This document shows positions 21,009-31,507 of a DNA stretch of 64,000 bases, piece after piece. Location of the stretch: the NCBI GenBank assembly GCA_014529385.2, contig CM043949.1:144380850-144444849 (forward strand). The letters are read 5' to 3'. The DNA is from Adiantum capillus-veneris (lineage: Eukaryota; Streptophyta; Polypodiopsida; Polypodiales; Pteridaceae). The position numbers were made by a program, and so were the translations under genes. Numbering within the stretch: the first letter of the stretch is position 1; each line of letters begins with the position of its first letter. The notes under the pieces were generated by a model. It was not told the DNA's origin and did no database searches. It worked only from the letters and a program-made list of their open reading frames with translations.

Positions 21009-22010
21009 CGCGTCCAATGTATTCGCTCAGACAAAGGGGGTGAGTTCACCTTAAGGACTTTGCACAGTGGTGCAAGTCAGAGGGCATCCAACGCCAGCTG
21101 ACTACTCCCTACACGTCAAGGAGAAAGGACTTGCATGTCAAATGTATTCACTCAGACAGAGGGGGTGAGTTCACCTCGAAGGACTTTGCACAGTGGTGCA
21201 AGTCAGAGGGCATCCAGCACCAGCTGACTACTTACTCCCTACACTCCTTCCCAGACCAGAGTTGTTGAGCAAAAGAACCGGACTATCATGGAGATGGCTC
21301 GTACGATGCTTACGCATGCTAAATTGCCTCGGGTTTACTAGGCAGAGACGTGCAACACGGTGGTTTAACTCCACAACCGTTCTCCTACCCATGCTTTGCA
21401 GGACATGACTCCTTATCAGGCTTACTACGAGCGCAAGCTCTCCGTCTCATAGTTTCGAGTTTTTGGGTGTCCGGCCTTTGTCCATGTGCCAAAGCAGAAG
21501 CGACAGAAGTTATACTTCAAGGCGAAGAAGCTCATCTTCCTGGGCTATTCACGGAGGTCTGATGGATACTTGCTTTATGATCCTGACACCAAGACCACCA
21601 CACTTAGCCATGATGTGACTTTCATGGAGCTTTTCAGCACACGTGCAGAGGGGGCAGCATCCAAGCCTATACCTTCCCTACCTCCTCCTCGTCCACCTTC
21701 TACACCTGGTCCTACCCCTATCCCTATCCCTGTTCCCTCTACACCGAAGCCAGTTACTTTACCCGATCATGCCATGTCAGATTCCGATTCTGATGTGGAT
21801 GATGGTTCTCCTCCAATGGAGGCGATCCCACCTCGCAAGGAGAAGTTAGTACCTGGTTGGCTCTACTCTACGGTTTCTTCCTCTGGAGTCACGAAGTTAC
21901 GTTACCAGACCCGCCAAACCCTAGATAGCCTCGATGTTCTGCACACCTCAAGGAGAGGCAAGTTTATGACGGCGCAAAGTTCGTGAACTTTGCACTCATG
22001 TCCCAAATTT
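21009..22010 (+). pseudogene. C1 integrase, C-terminal part and linker
   Basis: After the repeat units, the third catalytic block reads VVEQKNRTIMEMARTMLTHA (Glu kept), then MTPYQAYYERKLS, FGCPAFVHVPKQKRQKLYFK and KKLIFLGYSRRSDGYLLYDP. A Pro-rich linker (SLPPPRPPSTPGPTPIPIP) leads to RT. Stops at about 21341, 21365 and 21450. Confidence 0.82.
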
Positions 22011-22920
22011 AAGCTTCACCAGTTGAGCCTTCCTCAGTGGAGGAAGCACTCCAGCATGATTGTTGGAAGCGTGCCATGTAGACAGACCTGGACACTATAG
22101 AGCGGAATAAAACCTGGACTTTGCTTCCCATGCCCAACAAGAGGAAGGTGGTTTCTACGAAATGGATTTTCAAGACAAAGTACAAGGCCAATTGTTCCCT
22201 CAACAAACACAAGGCGAGACTTGTTGCTCGGGGTTTCACACAGCGACCATGCGTGGACTTTGACGAGACCTTTGCTCCCACCGCACGCATGACTACCATA
22301 TACAGTGTTTGCTCTCGCAGCTAACTTTGGTTGGCCTATCTTCCAGATGGATGTCAAAAGTGCGTTTCTGAATGGAGATTTGGATAAAGAAGTTTATGTG
22401 CAACAACCTCTTGGGTTTTGTATACCAGGCAAGGAGGATTGGGTCCATCAGTTGTGGAAAGCATTGTCTGGACTGAAGCAGGCTGGACGACAGTGGTACC
22501 TCACACTCGACCAGTTTCTCGTGAAGCTGGGGTTATGGCATACCTCATCAGATTCCAATTGTTATGTTGTCTCTAATGGCTCTTCGGTTGCGATAGTGAT
22601 TGTCTATGTGGACGATCTCATTTTCACAAGCTCTTGGACCACTGGGATCAAGTCGATCATGAAAGCTATGGAGACACGTTTCGAGATGACTCATCTTGGG
22701 CTTCTTCACTATTTTCTTGGATTCGAGATCTTTCAAACACCAGACGACATCTTCTTTTCTCAGCGGAGTACGTGAAGGCTATCCTGGAGAGATTCAGATG
22801 ACAGGCTGTAGACCCATTGGCACTCCTCTTGAGCCCGGGGAGAACATATCGCTTCACGATCCTTCTCTGCGGACCTACAGCAGTACAGGAATGTTGTTGG
22901 CTGCCTCGTATGGCTGACTT
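22011..22920 (+). pseudogene. C1 reverse transcriptase
   Basis: KWIFKTKYKANCSLNKHKAR, VARGFTQRP, VDFDETFAPTARMTT, FQMDVKSAFLNGDLDKEVYV, LWKALSGLKQAGRQWYLTL and the catalytic IVYVDDLIFTS (22594-22626) are all present. Frames change near 22300 and 22775. Copia RT of ordinary length; inactive only through the breaks. Confidence 0.9.
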
Positions 22921-23514
22921 ATTCCCAACCAAACATCTGTTACACAGTTTCTATCCTCAGTTCCTTCAACACCCGACCTCGTCAGCAACATTGGTGGAGT
23001 GCCCAGCATACTTTGCGGTACATCAACGGCACCTTGGACCATGGTGTGTTCTATGGTCGCTCCAAGGGTTGCAACTTACTTGGTTGGTGCGATTCAGATT
23101 GGGCAAAAAATCCAGATACTTACGCTCTACTACAGGAGTAGTTTTCACACTCGGCTCGGGAGCCACCGTTGCTCTATCTTCCACAGAGGCGGAGTACAGA
23201 GCTGCTTGTGAGGCCATATGGCTACAAACATTACTGGGAGAGTTGTGTTTTCCCCAGACTGCTACGACTCGTCTTTTGTGTGATAATCACAGTTGCATTG
23301 CTATTGCCAAGAACCCTATCTTTCACGCTCGGACAAAGCACATTGAGGTGCAATATCACTATGTTCGGGAGCGGGTTTTGGCTGGAGATCTTCATTTAGA
23401 GTATGTCCCTACAGCGGACAATGCAGCAGACATCTTCACAAAGGCTATACCTCAGTGGACCTTGACTTCTCACCTTCGACTCATCTGTGTTCTCTCAGCA
23501 CCTGGTGCTGGGGG
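22921..23514 (+). pseudogene. C1 RNase H and polypurine tract
   Basis: TGVVFTLGSGATVALSSTEA, YRAACEAIWLQTLL, LCDNHSCIAIAKNP, KHIEVQYHYVRERV and TADNAADIFTKAI in an open frame to 23557. The polypurine stretch GCTGGGGG precedes the 3' LTR at 23515. RNase H removes template RNA during reverse transcription. Confidence 0.88.
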
Positions 23515-23814
23515 TGTTAAGTTACACCATCGTTGCTTCGCCATTTTGTACGGCTAGTGATTGTCCCGGGTTGGCCACCCATCGCACATCATGTAGATTG
23601 CATGGGTGGACACTTTAGCATGTGTCCGGCCGGACATTTTCTGAGCCTGGTTGGGTGCACACATTTTTAGCCCTTTTTGGGCTTTTATGTTTTTTGCACC
23701 AGTTACACATTTTGCCCTACCTCAACCTAAGATTCTATAAATAGAATTCTTAGGGTCTTGTAGTCGTTGAGATTGTGTATTGAGAGCATCATTTGCACTG
23801 TGCAGAGCACTCGT

Positions 23815-23895
<81 letters not shown>

Positions 23896-23933
23896 GCGCA
23901 TGGCTCACACACTCTCCGCTGCTCAGTCTCACA
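23515..23933 (+). repeat. 3' LTR of C1
   Basis: TGTTAAGTTACACC to CTCAGTCTCACA, 419 bp, with TTCTATAAATAGAAT (TATA-like) and a pure CT run of about 76 bp at 23817-23893 that the 5' LTR lacks. Confidence 0.88.
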
Positions 23934-24381
23934 AACATGGTACAGCCTGCCATGTCAGCAAAGTACTGCCTCTTTTTCCTACAACAATTTCTGGTCATTT
24001 TCCTGCCGCGATTTCTTGGATTTGCCACATCATCCAGTCGATCAGTGTCTCTCTTTGCCGGTCAGTTTCCATGTCATCACTTTCTGACATGGATAGCTCC
24101 ATAAGTGCTCCATTTTGTTAGAAGATAAACACCAGTGAAAACGACTAGGTGGGTTGCCCATATTAGCTGGGTAAGCAAGAAGCATGCAAAAATATGAAAA
24201 ATGTCCCACAACCCATGTAAAACAGCCAGAGTGGACAATGAGAGGCCCCATATACGTGATGGGTAGCCAAGCCACCACAATGGGCCATTGCATGATAGGA
24301 AAAAAGAGCAAAAAACAATAGTGGAGGCATCTTGGCAACCACTAACCTTAGTTGTTGGTTACTTTCCCTTGATTTTTATTT
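23934..24381. other. Unassigned, possible decayed LTR edge
   Basis: No gene. 23940-24088 has CCATGTCAG, CCACATCATC and CATGTCATCACTTTCTGACA, which faintly resemble the outer end of family-A LTRs. The rest (24090-24381) matches nothing else in the window that I can see. Confidence 0.3.
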
Positions 24382-26518
24382 GATTTTTGGGACCCTCTTT
24401 TTGAAGTCACAAATGGCCAGACATTGTGTGGCAAGTGTGAAACGGCCAACGGCCGAAAATTCCACCCGTAGCTGTGAAGAGCGGTCGCCACGAGATGGTC
24501 GGCAAGTCGGCACAGAAATCCGAGCAATATAAGGGTATCTAGCTCAGTTCAAAGTCATTTAAGCCCCACACGACACGTATAAGTTGGTGGGTACTAAGAA
24601 ATTAACTCAAAAGAGGCAAAGTGGACACTTGGCAGCTCCAAAGTTCTTCTGCAAGCCACCTCAGCTGGGGGCACCCAAATTTGAGAGAGGGGGTCATTTT
24701 GGGACTGCATCTTCTTCATTAAGTGAACTCCAGTGTGTGGGAGTAGTGGGTGTCGCTGTTTGCTTATAAGCACTCTAGCTCCCAAGCCGTGCTTTGTTTA
24801 AAGTGTATTCCAATCACAAGTTTATTTGTGAAGTTTCTCTATGTCATAAAGTTCAAGTAAAGCTTCGGGTGAAAGCTAAAGTCTACCGCCCTATGGGCCA
24901 GTTTCATGGTTCCGTTGCTAGGACTTGATTTTTGGGACCCTCTTTTTGAAGTCATAAATGGCCGAACATTGTGTGGCCAGTGTGAAACGGCCGATGGCCG
25001 AGAGTTCCACCCGCAGCTGTGAAGGGCAGGTTGCCACGAGATGGTCGGGCAAGTCAACATTGAAATCCGGGCAATAAAAGGGTGTCTAAGCTCAGTTCAA
25101 AGTCATTTAGGCCCCACGCGACACTTATAAGTTGGTGGGTACTAGGAAATTAACTCTGGAGAGGCAAAGTGGACACTTGGCAGCTCTAGAGTTCTTCTGC
25201 AAGACACCTCAGCTGGGGCACCCAAATTTGAAAGAAGAGGTCATTTTGGAACTGCACCTTCTTCATAAAGTGAACTCCAATGTGTGAGTAGTGGGTGTTG
25301 ATGTCTGCTTGGAAGCACTCTAGCTCCCAGGCCGTGCTTTGTTTGAAGTGTTAATTCCAGTCACAAGTTTATTCGTGAAGTTTCTCTACGTCGTAAAAGT
25401 AAAGATTCGGGTGAAGCTAAAGTCTACCGCCCTACGGGCCGGTTTCATGATTCCGTTGCCAGGACTTGAGTTTTGGGACCCTCTTTTTGAAGTTACAAAT
25501 GGCTGGACATTGTGTGGCCAGTGTGAAACGACCAATGGCTGGTGAAGTGCAGGTCGCCACAAGGCACTAAAATACGGGCAATAAAAGGGTGTCTAGGCTT
25601 AGTTCAGAGTCATTTAGGCCCCATGCGATGCTTAAGTTGGTGGGTACTAGGAAATTAACTCAAAAGAGGAAAAGTGGACACTTGGCAGCTCCAGAGTTCT
25701 TCTGCAAGCCACCTCAGCTAGGGGCGCCCAAATTTGAGAGAAGAGATCATTTTGGGACTGCATCTTCTTCATTAAGTGAACTCCAATGTGTGAGTAGTGG
25801 TGTCGTTGTCTGCTTGGAAGCACTCTAGCTCCCATGCCGTGCTTTGTTTGAAGTGTTAATTCCGGTCACAAGTTTCGTGATGTTTCTCTGTGTCGTAAAG
25901 TTCAAGTAAAGATTCGGGTGAAAGCTAAAGTCTACCGCCCTACGGGCTGGTTTCATGGTTCCGTTACCAGCACTTGATTTTTGGGACCCTCTTTTTGAAG
26001 TCACAAATGTCCAGACATTGTGTGGCCAGTGTGAAACGGCCGACGGCCGAGAGTTCCACCCGCAATTGTGAAGGGCAGGTCATCAAGAGATGGTCGGACC
26101 AATCGGCACTAAAATCCGGGCAATAAAAGGGTGTCTAGGCTCAGTTCAAAGTCATTTAGGCCCCACGCGACACTTAAAAATTAGTGGGTACTAGGAAATT
26201 AGCTCAAAAGAGGCAAAGTGGACACTTGGCGGCTCCAGAGTGCTTTTGCAAGCCACCTCAGCTAGGGCACCCAAATTTGAGAGGAGAGGTCATTTTGGGA
26301 CTTCGTCTTCTTTATTAAGTGAACTCCAGTGTGTGTGAGTAGAGGATGTCGATGTCTGCTTGGAAGCACTCTAGCTCCCAGGCCGTGCTTTGTTTGAAGT
26401 GTTAATTCCACTCACAGGTTTATTTGTGAAGTTTCTCTGTATCGTAAAGTTCAAGTACAATTTATCAAGTAAAGATTCGGGTGAAAGCTAAAGGCTGCCG
26501 CCCTACGGGCCAGTTTCA
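24382..26518 (+). repeat. Four-copy tandem array of LTR/PBS-like ~540-bp units
   Basis: Units start at 24382, 24927, 25468 and 25976 (spacing 545, 541, 508; the last ends at 26518). Each has GACATTGTGTGGCCAGTGTG, CAATAAAAGGGTGT (TATA-like), ACTTATAAGTTGGTGGG, and the end TACCGCCCTACGGGCCGGTT followed by TCA. In the first three, TCA is followed by TGGTTCCGTTGCCAGG. Element D ends its LTR with TACCGCCC...GGCCGGTTATA and then TGGTTCCATTGACGGG (its primer site), so the units look like a related LTR plus primer site. The array stops exactly at the LTR-type end. Confidence 0.8.
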
Positions 26519-29499
26519 ACCAACACCATACTGATTGCATTCATTCATGGCCTGAAGAAAAACACCCCAACAATACTCAAAGAGTCCTACCTTTCCACGC
26601 CGCAAAAGCAAGGGTACGATTCCTGTCATGTCAACCACAGTCGATGGATCCGCCATTCGAACACCTCCGTCTACAACAAAATCCACACCCTGGCCAACAA
26701 GCACTAGATTCTAGATTATGCTTTTTCCAATCAAGAAAACAATTCGAATTCTTTACATACCTCCTTCCTTTCTGACGCCCCATAAGTATCTGATATTATA
26801 ACTGGATCTAAAAGCCAATCATCACGTGCTGGTCTTCTCACACTGCAATGGCAAGAAACCCATTGTAAAAGAGGACATAACCCATTTTTGAGCAGCACAG
26901 CCCACAATCTTTATTTCTACCTTGTGCAGATCAATGGGTTATCAAGTTCTCTCAAAATAGCTTCACAAATGACATCATTTGGCATTCGAACACCCACACT
27001 CTTCCTTGGTGCACAGCTCTCAGCAGGTCCTCCAAAATTGGTGCATTGCTTGGGCATCTCCTTGCTAGCAGGAAGTATAAAGGTATACTGTACGTCAACA
27101 AGGTGTCAACTTCAAAGTGTAATGCATGCTTCCCACCCACAAAATAAGGTGCCAACTTAAAGTGTATGGATTATTTCATCAAGCTTGTGAGTCTCTGAAG
27201 AAAACATACTGGCCCTGGAAGGCATTGTCGAGCAGCTCGAAAGATGTTTGTATTGCCTTGACTATTGCCACGTGGAAAGCCTGTTGTATAGGTGTCAATA
27301 TCTTGAAACGATCGACAGAGAATACTTAAAGGCTGCAATTTCAACCACACCCTTCAGCAGGTAACAAATAAATTTTAGAAATGGTAGATAAATCATTGAT
27401 CAAAATAGATATTACCTTTTTTGGATCCATATTCTTTATCCTGGAAAAGAAAAACACAACTATTATAAGAAAACATTTCAGCATTACGAACAGATGAAAC
27501 TTCTGGGATTGCATCATTTAAGCTCAGTTGCAAAAATTGTTCCTCGTATTGAATTAAGGAAACCCAGGAATCATGCAGGACAAAATGATAGAGAAAGCAA
27601 GAGGGGAAAGTGCCAAGGACGAATGCAGAGCACCAGTTGATTTAGTCAAGAGGAAGGGGATGGTGCAACAGACTGAAGGCAAGGAACAGTTGATTTAGTC
27701 AAGAGGAAGGGGATGGTGCAACAGACTGAAGGTAAGGAACAGTGTATGAAGCATTGAGGGCGTTCAGATGGAATGGGCTCACATGACAGGTCAGATGCCA
27801 GTGATGTGAGAAATGCAATGGCGTTTTATGAAAGGCTCAAGACCAGGAAGGTGGGGAGACACAAGCAAGAATGATTGAATGGGGCCAAAAACGTCATACA
27901 GTGTGAACATTTTGAAGTGATGCTGATGATGCACCACGTGTAGTGCTGATGTTTTTGAGACAGCAACGATCTACTGGGGCACAAGTTACATGTTTTGCTG
28001 CATGGTAATTGCTAATGCCAAATAGCTCGCTCTGAGACTCTCCCAGAGGGCGTGATGCAAATAAAATTACCATGGTAAAAAACACAAGCGATTATGATAA
28101 GGGCTGAGCATAAAGATCCGATGAGCTATTCCTTGCCCTGCAGATTGAATCATGCCTGCAATGTGCAAACACAAGAGTGCCCATTGAGCAGTTGCACACG
28201 GAAAGGGAATGAAGGAATGTGTAGCAATTTCAAGGAGAAGCTGGCCATGTTCCTGCCAAAGTCTATGTAAGAAGTGGTGAACTTCACTTAGCAAACCTCT
28301 AAGAAATAAATGGGCAAATAGAGACCGAGAACACAATGCTGCCTTGGAGTATGTGTTAGAATAATGAACAAATGCTTCAAAATAAGTGTGCTTTGAAACA
28401 AGATTTTTCTCCAAAGGTTACGTGGACCATATAAAAAGCAAGAGAACAAACAAAAACAAGACAGGTCTTGTTGGACACTGATTTAGAAAAGTCTACAGGG
28501 TTGCTTCAGAGAAGAGGATACCCCTCCTTCACAATCTTCTTCACCTCCAAACCAAGTAATGATACTCACATGCCCCACTAGTAATGCCTCACATCTAGTT
28601 TGAAAAGAGCCACTTGGATGCATTCACATGATTCTTAACAAACATGTATGGAACTGTGTCCCCATTCATGAAAGTATTTTCACCTCTACAGGCCGGTGAA
28701 AGAGTATTCCACATTTTGTAAAAAGTCTACAAGTGTCTTCTTTTCATATGGGCAAAACACTGGGGCATGCTCTTATAGTTCAGACAAACACAATACGCAA
28801 CTCTTCTGCTTAAAATGAAAAATGGATCTTAAATGGAGTACTCCAAAAATGAATGTGTATCATGCTCGATCATGTGTAACCATGTGGTCTTAAATGATGT
28901 ACTTACAATGATAGACATATTATTAAGATAGGGCCTTCCACTCAAAGAATCAATCACCACATTTTATTTCCTCTAGACTATTTCAGCAATGTGAGAGAAA
29001 ATACCTGTAGATGCGGTCTATAGATGTTGGCTCCTTGAGATCACACACTATTGCGTACCTGTTTTAAGAATCAGAATTCAGAAAAAATCTTAAAGCCTAA
29101 CAGAATAGTCAATGCCAGTCACAAACACACTTGATCTCTCGCAGCCATTAAGTGTAAAAAGAAAAACGTTAATGCCAGTAATACTCCAATCATTTCTAAC
29201 AAGTCCAAACTCTTGTTCTGCTTTCAAACCAGTCAAAACTTCAACCGACTCATATTCATCTTCAATTCCAGGCAATGAACTCATCATGTCCTTGCAACAA
29301 GCAAAAAAAATGTTGCAGCAAGCAGACCCAACACAATCATCCCCCATCGATATTCATTCTCACAGATTGGAGGATAAACTAACACTGTGTCCGTAGGAAT
29401 TACTCCAACAGCTCCATCCTTCAACAATTGTATAGCTTGTTCAAGCTTCCAGACATCAGAACCCAGACTGTCCACAGATATATGTATACACTCTGAAAC
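26516..29499 (-). CDS. TsaC/Sua5/YrdC-domain protein, partial at N-terminus
   Basis: Exons 29499-29384, 29058-29005, 27440-27416, 27332-27210, 27087-26921, 26842-26761 and 26689-26516 join in frame across GT-AG introns. Peptides in order: KDGAVGVIPTDTV, YAIVCDLKEPTSIDRIYR, IKNMDPKK, PLSILCRSFQDIDTYTTGFP, YTFILPASKEMPKQC, KSVGVRMPNDVICEAIL, DDWLLDPVIISDTYG and FVVDGGVRMADPSTVVDMTG. This is the YrdC fold. Family members make threonylcarbamoyl-AMP for tRNA t6A; this plant subgroup (called yrdC or RibB-like) is less well characterised. The exon with the start codon and any transit peptide lies upstream and was not found. A consensus donor at 26590 suggests the last exon really ends at 26591, making the printed C-terminus read-through. 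Confidence 0.85.
27441..29004 (-). other. Large intron of the YrdC-family gene
   Basis: 1.56 kb, AT-rich, no recognised element. It holds a two-copy tandem duplication at 27637-27740. A 115-codon minus-strand frame at 28067-28414 shows no homology I recognise. Confidence 0.6.
27637..27740. repeat. Tandem duplication of ~53 bp
   Basis: AGTTGATTTAGTCAAGAGG...GACTGAAGGCAAGGAAC is repeated head to tail with one substitution (GGCAAGG to GGTAAGG). It is intronic. Confidence 0.85.
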
Positions 29500-29812
29500 C
29501 TGTCAAAAAAGAGACGCACCTTTCTTCATGTCACTTTAAAATACTAGAACTTATGAGTCTATTCACTGGGAACATATTTGCCACAACAAGGCTTCCATGA
29601 CAACACTGGAAAAATTTTAAAAATTAAAGCCAAGCATGTGAATTTCGTGTACAAAGCTAGCATGAACATTGCTTGCATCTTCCAGATGCCAAAGATGGAC
29701 CCATCCATCTTAAATGTTAAAGAATAGCAGTCACAACGTCAACGGTCTAGGAAAGTCTCATCTCAAATAGAGACAGGGAGGAAGGAAACACCACATTGAA
29801 GGCCAACTATCG
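29500..29812. other. No feature recognised (probable intron)
   Basis: Upstream of the first recognised YrdC exon. A polypyrimidine tract and CAG (29500-29510 on the minus strand) fit a 3' splice site. No first exon was identified. Confidence 0.4.
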
Positions 29813-29965
29813 TGTTAGTGCTCCCCAAGGATCCATCCTGCAATTGACATGACAAAAGCCCACACACACACATAAACAACAGAAGGGATAGATATTTTCC
29901 ATAGAACCTAGCTGCCTCACCCAAATGTTAGTGAGCTTGTAGCTACTCGAAGGGTTATAAAGATT
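29813..29965. repeat. Diverged family-E LTR-like fragment
   Basis: GGATCCATCCTGCA..TGACATGACA.AAGCC and CCATAGAAC match the unit at 53520-53640. Degraded. Confidence 0.45.
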
Positions 29966-30080
29966 GCATTTTTTAATGGTGATTTGCATAAGGAACTGTA
30001 TGTAGCTCAGCATCATCGTTTTAGTCAAAATAGGCAGGAAAACAAGGTGTGCACATCAAAAAAGGCATTGTATGGTTTAA
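29966..30080 (+). pseudogene. Copia reverse transcriptase fragment
   Basis: Open frame AFFNGDLHKELYVAQHHRF ... KKALYGL corresponds to the copia RT region before the YVDD block (compare SAFLNGDLDKEVYV of C1). About 38 codons, cut at 30081 by a family-B LTR. It may belong with the family-E fragment to its left. Confidence 0.75.
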
Positions 30081-31303
30081 TGTAAGGTGCAGCAGAAGTG
30101 AATGTTGAACTTAAGGACTTGCCGACGATGATGATGACAACGAGACGGGCTGAAAACTGAAAACGCTAGGGGCTGAAATCTGTAAATCTTGTATCTACTT
30201 AATTCTGACTCTATGTTGGTGACGACGGCAATGACGACGATGCAACGACACGCTGAAAACGCAGATGCTGAATATTGCGAATAGCGGGCTGAATCTGCAA
30301 ACACTTGCTGATCTGATCATGCGGCGAGGATCTGTTGCGAGAAGGTGAGATCTGCGAGGTTTTGGGGTTGCTGTGCGGAATCTAATTGCTGTGAATGCAA
30401 AACGCTGATGCAAATGGATGTTCTGTCGCCAAGAAACTGCAAACGCTAGGGCTGATCTGCTGTTCCCAAAACGCTAGGGCTGGTGATGGTATCTGTTGCA
30501 AAACGCTAGAGAATCTGTTGTCGCCAAGCTGATCTGCAACTTGCAAAACGTTGGGGCTACTCTGCAGTTGATGAAAACGCTGGGCTGTTCTTGATGGCTG
30601 GAAATGCTAGGTTGTCCTACCGGGGGTCTTGATGAGAAGGTGCACTGTCAGACACTTGGTCCCTGCTGCCTCTTCTGCCAGAAAGTGCTAGCGCTAGCTT
30701 TCTTATATATTAACTTCCCAAAGTTGCGCTACCAGTTTCCCAACAAAGTCACTTAATAATAATAAGTGAAAAATGGCTAAAATAGGGAAAATGGGTTCTA
30801 TGCACTGTAAAATGCTCCTCATGGGTACTCACTGTAATTTGATCATCATGTTGTGTGCAACTAGAGGAAATGAAATGTCATGTGACACATCCCAACCCTA
30901 GGTGTCCGTGGACAAGCTACACTATAGCAGGGTTCAGTCAGTTATGTCAAGTTAAGATTAGCAGTGATCTGGCACTTTTGTGAGCCTATTCGTAGACCGT
31001 GCATGCCCAGTCACTTAGCATAGATGCATATCCTCCGGTTGCACACAGCATGATCATCGGAATTCCCATCAGAATCCATTAGCATCAGTTAGGGGAATTT
31101 TCCAGTGCATTTAGCCTATTTTCCTATTTTTTGTTAGTTTCACTTATTATTTTTGGGTGACTTTCCAACAAAAGTAGGTAGGGCAATTTTGCTAAGTTAA
31201 TATATAAGCAAACCCAATATATAAGCAAACCCAAGTTAGCACTTTCTGGCAGAAGAGGCAGCAGGAGCTTCCCGCTCAACAGGCAACTTCTCAGCAGTAC
31301 CCC

Positions 31304-31412
31304 TGAAGGAGTACGAGCGGAAGTGCGACGCGAGAGAGAGAGTGCGAGAAGAAGAGCACGACGATATGGTGAACTCGCTCTACTGTACCACATTGGGCTT
31401 TATACCCCAACA
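31304..31412 (-). repeat. 3' LTR of C2 (short form)
   Basis: Same ends as 44833-45026 but lacks an 85-bp block after CTCTACTGT. Confidence 0.85.
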
Positions 31413-31507
31413 ACCTCCCACTTAAAGTCCAATGTGGTACTTTAAGTGTGAGAGAAGCTACTATACAAGCTAATATACAAGAGATGTAGAGAAGTGATGT
31501 ACTACCC

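Larger units (their letters stand above)
16771..21243 (+). repeat. Triplicated ~124-bp integrase segment (split by B2)
   Basis: Units at 16771-16895, 16896-16912 plus 21009-21120, and 21121-about 21243. Each runs from GAGAAGGACTTG to CCCTACAC and encodes the second catalytic block and PYT. Intact copia integrases have this segment once. B2 inserted into the second unit. Confidence 0.88.
13965..23933 (+). mobile_element. Ty1/copia retrotransposon C1
   Basis: Left LTR (5'-truncated) ends at 14256 and right LTR is 23515-23933. Between them, in copia order on the plus strand, are primer site, leader, Gag with CCHC knuckle, protease, integrase, RT and RNase H. It is interrupted at 16912/21009 by element B2. 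All domains contain stops. The 3' flank does not resume the LINE, so the left LTR truncation probably came with loss of flanking DNA. Confidence 0.9.

Noticed and set aside
23789-24028. Arg-Glu repeat frames over the CT run
   Set aside because: Translation of a dinucleotide microsatellite.
24594-24785. Repeated ~63-residue frames at 24594 and 25647
   Set aside because: Products of the tandem array units; the frame is not kept in all four copies.
28067-28414. 115-codon minus-strand frame in the YrdC intron
   Set aside because: No recognisable domain, not repeated elsewhere in the window, and it sits in an intron; likely chance.
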